From contig CAKRWT010000022.1 in the NCBI GenBank assembly GCA_934418125.1, positions 1 through 37,360 on the forward strand: a stretch of 37,360 nt of DNA, in the 5' to 3' direction. The notes beneath the pieces are model-generated. The model made no database searches. It was not told the origin of the DNA and saw nothing but the letters and a program-made list of their open reading frames with translations. The position numbers and the translations under genes are program-made. Positions 33,671-37,360 of the stretch are shown one piece after another. This stretch comes from an uncultured Lachnospiraceae bacterium. GTDB lineage: Bacteria > Bacillota > Clostridia > Lachnospirales > Lachnospiraceae. The stretch's first letter is position 1. Each line of letters opens with the position of its first letter.

Positions 33671-34537
33671 ATGGAACAGTTTACCCATGAAGAAGTACAT
33701 GTCGAAAGTGATGTAGATGTGCGTTTTGTCATCTATGACAGTTTTCATGATTTGGTGCCGGAGCACTGGCATCGCAGTATGGAGGTTGTCTATATCTATC
33801 AGGGGGAAATGGAGGTCACTATCAATCATCAAAAGTATCGTCTGACCCAGGGAAATTACAGCATCATCAATTCTGCTGTTGTCCATGCTACCCAGACTTA
33901 CGACAATACCAGAGTTCTGTTATTACAAATCCCCTATCGTTTTCTGGTGCATGCCATCCCGGAATATGACAATATTCAGTTTTCTCCAACAGACCCTGAC
34001 TCCGAAACCGGTAACAGGTTACGGCAGATTCTGACGGATATGGGACAGTTATATACTGAAAAATCACAGGGTTATACACTGCGATTTTCAAGTCTGCTCT
34101 ATGAATTTCTCTATGTGTTGATGACCCATTGCCGGGTTACCATTGATAATACCCAAAAGGTCCACAGCCAGAAGAACTTAGACCGGCTGGCTCCGGTTAT
34201 CCGCTATGTGCAGGAACACTATACGGAACTGATTTCTCTCGAAGAAGCCGCTAATCTGGCTGCCCTGAATCCGGAATATTTCTGCCGTTTTTTCAAACAC
34301 AACATGGGAACCACCTTCCTTGCCTATGTAAACAATGTCCGGTTGACCCATGTCTGTCAGGATTTAAAAGATACCGACTTAAATATCGGCACCATTCTGG
34401 AAAAACACGGCGTTACCAACTATAAGCTGTTTATGCGCAATTTCAGGCAGATTTACGGCTGTACCCCTAAGGAGTTCCGCCGGCAGAATATTAACTGCTC
34501 CTGCCCGGTTCCCTTGTTTATTCAAAAATCACTCTAA
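33671..34537 (+). CDS. AraC family transcriptional regulator with cupin sensor
   Basis: A protein of 288 residues. The N-terminal half is a cupin-like ligand domain (PEHWHRSMEVVYIYQGEMEV, then YRLTQGNYSIINSAVVHAT), typical of sugar-sensing AraC/XylS proteins. The C-terminal double helix-turn-helix occupies about 185-283 (ISLEEAANLAALNPEYFCRF, then YGCTPKEFRRQ). It is divergent from the GH3 beta-glucosidase, suggesting control of that gene in response to a sugar; the ligand is unknown. Its 3' end overlaps the convergent LiaF-like gene by 20 nt. Confidence 0.9.
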   Translation: MEQFTHEEVHVESDVDVRFVIYDSFHDLVPEHWHRSMEVVYIYQGEMEVTINHQKYRLTQGNYSIINSAVVHATQTYDNTRVLLLQIPYRFLVHAIPEYDNIQFSPTDPDSETGNRLRQILTDMGQLYTEKSQGYTLRFSSLLYEFLYVLMTHCRVTIDNTQKVHSQKNLDRLAPVIRYVQEHYTELISLEEAANLAALNPEYFCRFFKHNMGTTFLAYVNNVRLTHVCQDLKDTDLNIGTILEKHGVTNYKLFMRNFRQIYGCTPKEFRRQNINCSCPVPLFIQKSL

Positions 34538-35231
34538 CCTGGCCAAAGCTGCAATCCAGCTTTAATTCCACTTCCGGTGCGCCCTCTTCCATGCTTCCAT
34601 GCCCCCGGAATTCCACATGCCCGAAAGCGGTATCCTGTGATACACTGACTCTCCAGGTAGCTGGAAGATAAATGCTGGTACTGCCGAAGGAATTATCTAC
34701 CTTGACATACGCATGGGCATTCCCCAGAACGGCATTATTAAAATATACCTTGCACTCGCCAAAGCAGTTATCGATTTTTGCCTCTTTTAAGCCGTTAGAA
34801 TTCACATATTTGCTCGTTGTCCCAAAGCTGTTCTTTACAGACACTCTTTCGCCATCTACGCCATTGTCTACGGTTTCCCCATAAGTATAGGTTCCATCCT
34901 CTATCCTCGTACTGTAGCTGCGGCGGTTCCGGAATATCATATCCAGTGCGATACCAATCATACAAAACGCAACAATCAAGGTTACCGGTGTGATAGCTTC
35001 AATTCCCAACAACTTGTCATTCATACAGCCGATGATTGCCAGTGACAACATTCCCTCAAAGAAATGCAGTCGCAGCAAGGCGCGAATCGCTGCATAGGCA
35101 AATACCAGCGTAAACAGAATCGGGAAAATCGGAATTTTCGGGATAATATCCAGTCTGCTTACAAGCAGATAGCCTGCTATCAGGATTAAAATCATCGCAA
35201 TGGTGTAGTTTTTGTCTCTCACGTTTTTCAT
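34518..35231 (-). CDS. LiaF-like membrane protein with C-terminal repeat domain
   Basis: A protein of 237 residues with three or four hydrophobic segments in the first 105 (AMILILIAGYLLV, IFPILFTLVFAYAAI, VTLIVAFCMIGIALDMIF), then a soluble beta-strand domain. That domain has four similar units, each with an SFG or CFG turn (KNSFGTTSKY, DNCFGECKVY, DNSFGSTSIY, DCSFGQVRVI), the pattern of LiaF/DUF2154-like cell-envelope proteins. It overlaps the LytTR regulator gene by 4 nt (ATGA), so the two are translationally coupled and probably work together, with the membrane protein restraining or sensing for the regulator. Confidence 0.8.
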   Translation of the reverse strand: MKNVRDKNYTIAMILILIAGYLLVSRLDIIPKIPIFPILFTLVFAYAAIRALLRLHFFEGMLSLAIIGCMNDKLLGIEAITPVTLIVAFCMIGIALDMIFRNRRSYSTRIEDGTYTYGETVDNGVDGERVSVKNSFGTTSKYVNSNGLKEAKIDNCFGECKVYFNNAVLGNAHAYVKVDNSFGSTSIYLPATWRVSVSQDTAFGHVEFRGHGSMEEGAPEVELKLDCSFGQVRVIFE

Positions 35232-35689
35232 CTTTTTAACCTCTTTTCTTCTAATTTATCTGTCAACAACTTAAAATAACTTCTGGACACGTAGGCTTTC
35301 TTTTCCGTTCCCTCAAATTCCACCTCACTGGCTCCCGCAATGTTTTTCCGCACGGAGCGAATCTTGCTGGTATTTAAGATGGCTGACTTGGAAACACGTA
35401 AAAACGTCCCCGGAAGAATCTGTTCCAGTTCATACAACCGCTCGTGGGTTTCATATATCTGCCCCGCGGTATGTACTGCCACATAAGAGCCCGCTGTCTC
35501 GAAGAACAGGACTTCCTGCAGGTTCAGGTAATACTCCAGCCCGCCTTTATTTACCATCAGCTTGCCGCCTGCACTGACAGCCTCTGCAATTCTTTTCTGG
35601 ATTAACAGAGTGTCATCATTCCACTCTTTGCAGCGCAGAACAATTTCTTCCTCTTTTAAATTGTCATCAATCTCAATGGTTATCTTCAT
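35228..35689 (-). CDS. LytTR family DNA-binding regulator (no receiver domain)
   Basis: A protein of 153 residues. A short N-terminal strand-rich part (MKITIEIDDNLKEEEIVLRC) is followed by a LytTR domain from about 45 to 148 (YYLNLQEVLFFETAGSYVAV, then LPGTFLRVSKSAILNTSKIR and EKKAYVSRSYFKLLTDKL). It lacks a phosphoacceptor domain, so activity must be controlled otherwise, probably by the coupled LiaF-like membrane protein. Its promoter (35715-35743) is framed by an 8-bp inverted repeat. Confidence 0.88.
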   Translation of the reverse strand: MKITIEIDDNLKEEEIVLRCKEWNDDTLLIQKRIAEAVSAGGKLMVNKGGLEYYLNLQEVLFFETAGSYVAVHTAGQIYETHERLYELEQILPGTFLRVSKSAILNTSKIRSVRKNIAGASEVEFEGTEKKAYVSRSYFKLLTDKLEEKRLKR

Positions 35690-35701
35690 ACGTCTACGTC
35701 C

Positions 35702-35760
35702 CTCTTACATTGCCATCATACGCAGAAGTCCCTTTGCTGTAAAGCGGTTTCCTGTAAGAG
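35702..35760 (-). promoter_or_regulatory. Promoter of the LytTR gene, flanked by an inverted repeat
   Basis: Minus-strand TTTACA (35738-35743), 17 nt, TATGAT (35715-35720). CTCTTACA (35702-35709) and TGTAAGAG (35753-35760) are perfect 8-bp inverted arms, one at the expected start site and one just upstream of the -35. This could be an operator pair. The -10 is SigA-like, unlike the island promoters that share TTTACA. Confidence 0.6.
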
Positions 35761-35797
35761 GTTGTTTTTCAGAAGTAAGTGGTTAAAAAACGATTCC

Positions 35798-35998
35798 CTA
35801 TGCTTTCTGCTTATCTAACAATTCCTTTAATGCCTCATCCCCGATGCTTATCCAGGCATCCTCTTCCTCTGCATTCAGTCCCAGGTATTCCCGCAGCGTT
35901 ACGGTCTCGTCACTAAATCCCCAGTCCTGGCTGTAATCATCTATCTCTTCAAATTCTACTTCCCCTGCCAGGTACTTTTCCTTAAATTTCTTCTCCAT
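35798..35998 (-). CDS. Small acidic protein of unknown function
   Basis: A protein of 66 residues, strongly acidic (FEEIDDYSQDWGFSDE, NAEEEDAWISIGDEALKELL), with no signal peptide, membrane segment or recognised motif. Its ATG shares one base with the stop of the upstream reductase gene (TAATG), so it is translationally coupled to it. The tight coupling and compact helical look support a real gene. I do not recognise the family. Confidence 0.65.
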   Translation of the reverse strand: MEKKFKEKYLAGEVEFEEIDDYSQDWGFSDETVTLREYLGLNAEEEDAWISIGDEALKELLDKQKA

Positions 35999-36918
35999 TA
36001 TAATAAACCATCCTCTCTTGCCTTCTTCGCAACCATTTCATATACCGGCGTAGGTACCCCATACTGCTGCCCCATCCGAACCACTTCGTAAATCAGTCCA
36101 TCTATCTCCGATGATTTCCCGGCATAAATGTCCCTCTGCATGGAAGTGCTTGCCTCCGGTGTCAGCGCATCCAGAATCTGTAGATTGGTTGTCACAATAT
36201 CCACCAGGAAAGGAACCTCCATCGCCACTGCCAGCGCATCTACCTCTTTCATCAGCTTTACAAAAGTATCTCTTGGCTCCCCTGTCTTCTGTATCTCCCC
36301 AGCAGATACATGATAATACAGTCCACAGGCTGCCATCGGTGACACATAGGCGAATTTCTGTAATGCATCCCGTCTGATGTTATCGGACAGCACACCATCT
36401 ATCCCACTCTCCTGTAAATCCTTTGCTATCTGGAACAGCTCCGGACGAAGTTCCTCCGGATTTCTTACGCCGAATACAATCCGGAAAATATTTCCTTTTA
36501 ATAAGATTGCGCCCGGTTCCTTTACTTCCCCGGCAATGTAAATACAACCGTCTGTTACCAGAAGCTCCGGCAACTGCTCCTGCAATTTACCGCCGGTGCC
36601 ATAAATATTCAGAATCGGTATGACAATCGTACTTTCCTTGGCAACTCGCCTGATAAAAGGAACTACCTCCTGTAAGGAATAACCTTTTACACAGACAAAA
36701 ATCACATCCGGCTGTTCCTCGTAATGCTCCATATCCCTGACCTGGATAGGATATACCGTATAATCACCCTTCGCCGTTGTCTCCATCCTAAGTCCCTGCT
36801 GCTGCATCTTTTTCAGATGTTCGCCTCTTGCAATCAGGGTAACGTCCTTACCTGCCTCAGTCATATAAGCACCGATGCTTCCACCTGTGCCGCCTGCTCC
36901 TATTACCAGATATTTCAT
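35998..36918 (-). CDS. Ketopantoate reductase family protein (ApbA/PanE-like)
   Basis: A protein of 306 residues. The Rossmann NADPH site is VIGAGGTGGSIGAYMTEAG (5-23) with Arg/Gly after strand 2 (LIARGEHLKKM). DVIFVCVKGYSLQE carries the family Lys. The C-terminal helical domain has RRDALQKFAYVSPMAACG, with another conserved Lys, and the end EIDGLIYEVVRMGQQYGVPT. Family members reduce 2-dehydropantoate in coenzyme A synthesis, but many paralogues act on other 2-keto acids, and no pan genes are adjacent, so substrate is uncertain. GGAGG precedes the start. Confidence 0.85.
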   Translation of the reverse strand: MKYLVIGAGGTGGSIGAYMTEAGKDVTLIARGEHLKKMQQQGLRMETTAKGDYTVYPIQVRDMEHYEEQPDVIFVCVKGYSLQEVVPFIRRVAKESTIVIPILNIYGTGGKLQEQLPELLVTDGCIYIAGEVKEPGAILLKGNIFRIVFGVRNPEELRPELFQIAKDLQESGIDGVLSDNIRRDALQKFAYVSPMAACGLYYHVSAGEIQKTGEPRDTFVKLMKEVDALAVAMEVPFLVDIVTTNLQILDALTPEASTSMQRDIYAGKSSEIDGLIYEVVRMGQQYGVPTPVYEMVAKKAREDGLL

Positions 36919-36963
36919 GCTCCCGCGTACCTCCTGTACAAGTCCCTTCTCGTTTGTTTTTCT

Positions 36964-36992
36964 ATTATACCCTATTTTGCATGGTGTTGGAA
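36964..36992 (-). promoter_or_regulatory. SigA-type promoter of the reductase operon
   Basis: Minus-strand TTCCAA (36987-36992), 17 nt, TATAAT (36964-36969), 45 nt before the start codon. Confidence 0.65.
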
Positions 36993-37039
36993 TAAATTCC
37001 GTGTTTGGGGAGAGGTTTGTAGAAAACTCTGAAAATAAT

Positions 37040-37204
37040 TTATTGAAATGCGGTAAGACTTACAGTATGATTAGGAAAAGAAGGGAGTAATATTTGATGA
37101 CACAAATGAAAGAGCTTGTCCTTCTGTGCATCCAAGCTGTATCCATCAACTTGAATTGCTGTTGATACACGAGTATATATGTAGCATTTTGTTTTCTTTT
37201 TCAA
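37040..37204 (-). pseudogene. Serine recombinase gene fragment (N-terminal stub)
   Basis: From a TTG at 37204 with GGGGAG 8 nt upstream, the frame reads MKKKTKCYIYTRVSTAIQVD and GYSLDAQKDKL. This is the N-terminal end of a large serine recombinase, with the catalytic Ser14 in YTRVSTAIQ. After QKDKL (about base 37112) the similarity stops, and 23 unrelated codons run to TAA. The rest of the resolvase domain and the DNA-binding recombinase domain are gone, so it is inactive. The break marks the inner end of a decayed mobile element. Confidence 0.8.
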
Positions 37205-37219
37205 TACATTCACTCCCCT

Positions 37220-37360
37220 CTATTGTGGTAAAATCAAAGTCGGATTTTTTAACAGTGTGGCAATAACCGGAGCATATTTAGATATTCCATAGTCTTCAAC
37301 AATACTGGTTATTCTAGCTCCTGCATCCTTTGATGAAGCCCCACATAAGAAAACCCTTTC
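37220..37360 (-). CDS. C-terminal end of an unrecognised protein, partial at window edge
   Basis: The minus-strand frame is open from the last base to a TAG at 37220-37222, giving 46 residues: ERVFLCGASSKDAGARITSI, VEDYGISKYAPVIA and TLLKNPTLILPQ. It stops 15 nt before the serine recombinase start, so the two were probably transcribed together in the original element. I do not recognise the family. It may be an accessory gene of that element. Confidence 0.6.
   Translation of the reverse strand, partial: ERVFLCGASSKDAGARITSIVEDYGISKYAPVIATLLKNPTLILPQ

Noticed and set aside
1..37360. CRISPR arrays, tRNA, rRNA and insertion sequences
   Set aside because: No regularly spaced repeats, no cloverleaf or rRNA-like conserved stretches, and no transposase ORF were found on reading both strands.

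Overview
The window looks like a chromosomal segment of a low-to-moderate GC Firmicute, most likely a gut-type Lachnospiraceae (class Clostridia). The reasons are the conserved hprK-ROK-murB-rapZ-whiA-crh gene string, an FtsH with long low-complexity tails, a LytTR/LiaF-like pair, a clostripain-family lipoprotein and AgrD/AgrB peptide signalling. This placement is inferred from gene content; no rRNA or tRNA gene is present to confirm it.

Layout. 1-4,030: end of a MATE exporter, a GNAT acetyltransferase, a cyclophilin, and an alanine/glycine:cation symporter behind a leader with a terminator hairpin. 4,046-9,067 (minus strand): a C11 (clostripain) lipoprotein protease, a decayed AbiL-type phage-defence pair (intact AAA ATPase, internally deleted RloB), and a lipid kinase. 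9,112-18,180: an AT-rich accessory island. 18,259-27,618 (minus strand): crh-like, whiA, rapZ, murB, ROK glucokinase, hprK, uvrC and ftsH. 27,799-31,106: a DUF1846 protein, pyrG and a toxin-gene stub. 31,148-36,918: a GH3 beta-glucosidase with a divergent AraC regulator, a LiaF-like/LytTR pair, a small acidic protein and a ketopantoate-reductase-like enzyme. 37,040-37,360: debris of a serine-recombinase element running off the right edge.

The island is the most interesting part. On the minus strand it holds a complete Agr quorum-sensing operon: a ribbon-helix-helix regulator, a LytTR response regulator, an AgrC-like kinase, an AgrD precursor of 48 residues that is easily missed, and AgrB. An array of LytTR-type direct repeats lies in front of agrD. 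On the plus strand it holds a signal-peptide-less 769-residue peptidoglycan-binding/DUF1906 protein, a TcdE-type holin, a TcdR/UviA/BotR-like group 5 sigma factor and a signal-peptide-less GH46/lysozyme-like hydrolase. All four plus-strand genes are preceded by TTTACA followed 16-17 nt later by a pyrimidine-rich -10 (CTTATT, CATTTT, CTTTTT, CTTATT), which resembles the promoters of clostridial toxin/bacteriocin sigma factors. A tandemly duplicated membrane protein, encoded convergently to the large protein, is an immunity candidate. I read the island as a self-contained lysin/bacteriocin module: the sigma factor switches on itself, the holin and two cargo proteins, the holin releases the cargo, and the Agr system may supply the density cue. 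The link between Agr and the sigma factor is inferred from position only.

The flanking core genes join carbon control (HPr kinase, a Crh-like HPr with Glu at position 15, glucokinase), wall synthesis (MurB, RapZ), division control (WhiA), repair (UvrC) and proteolysis (FtsH).
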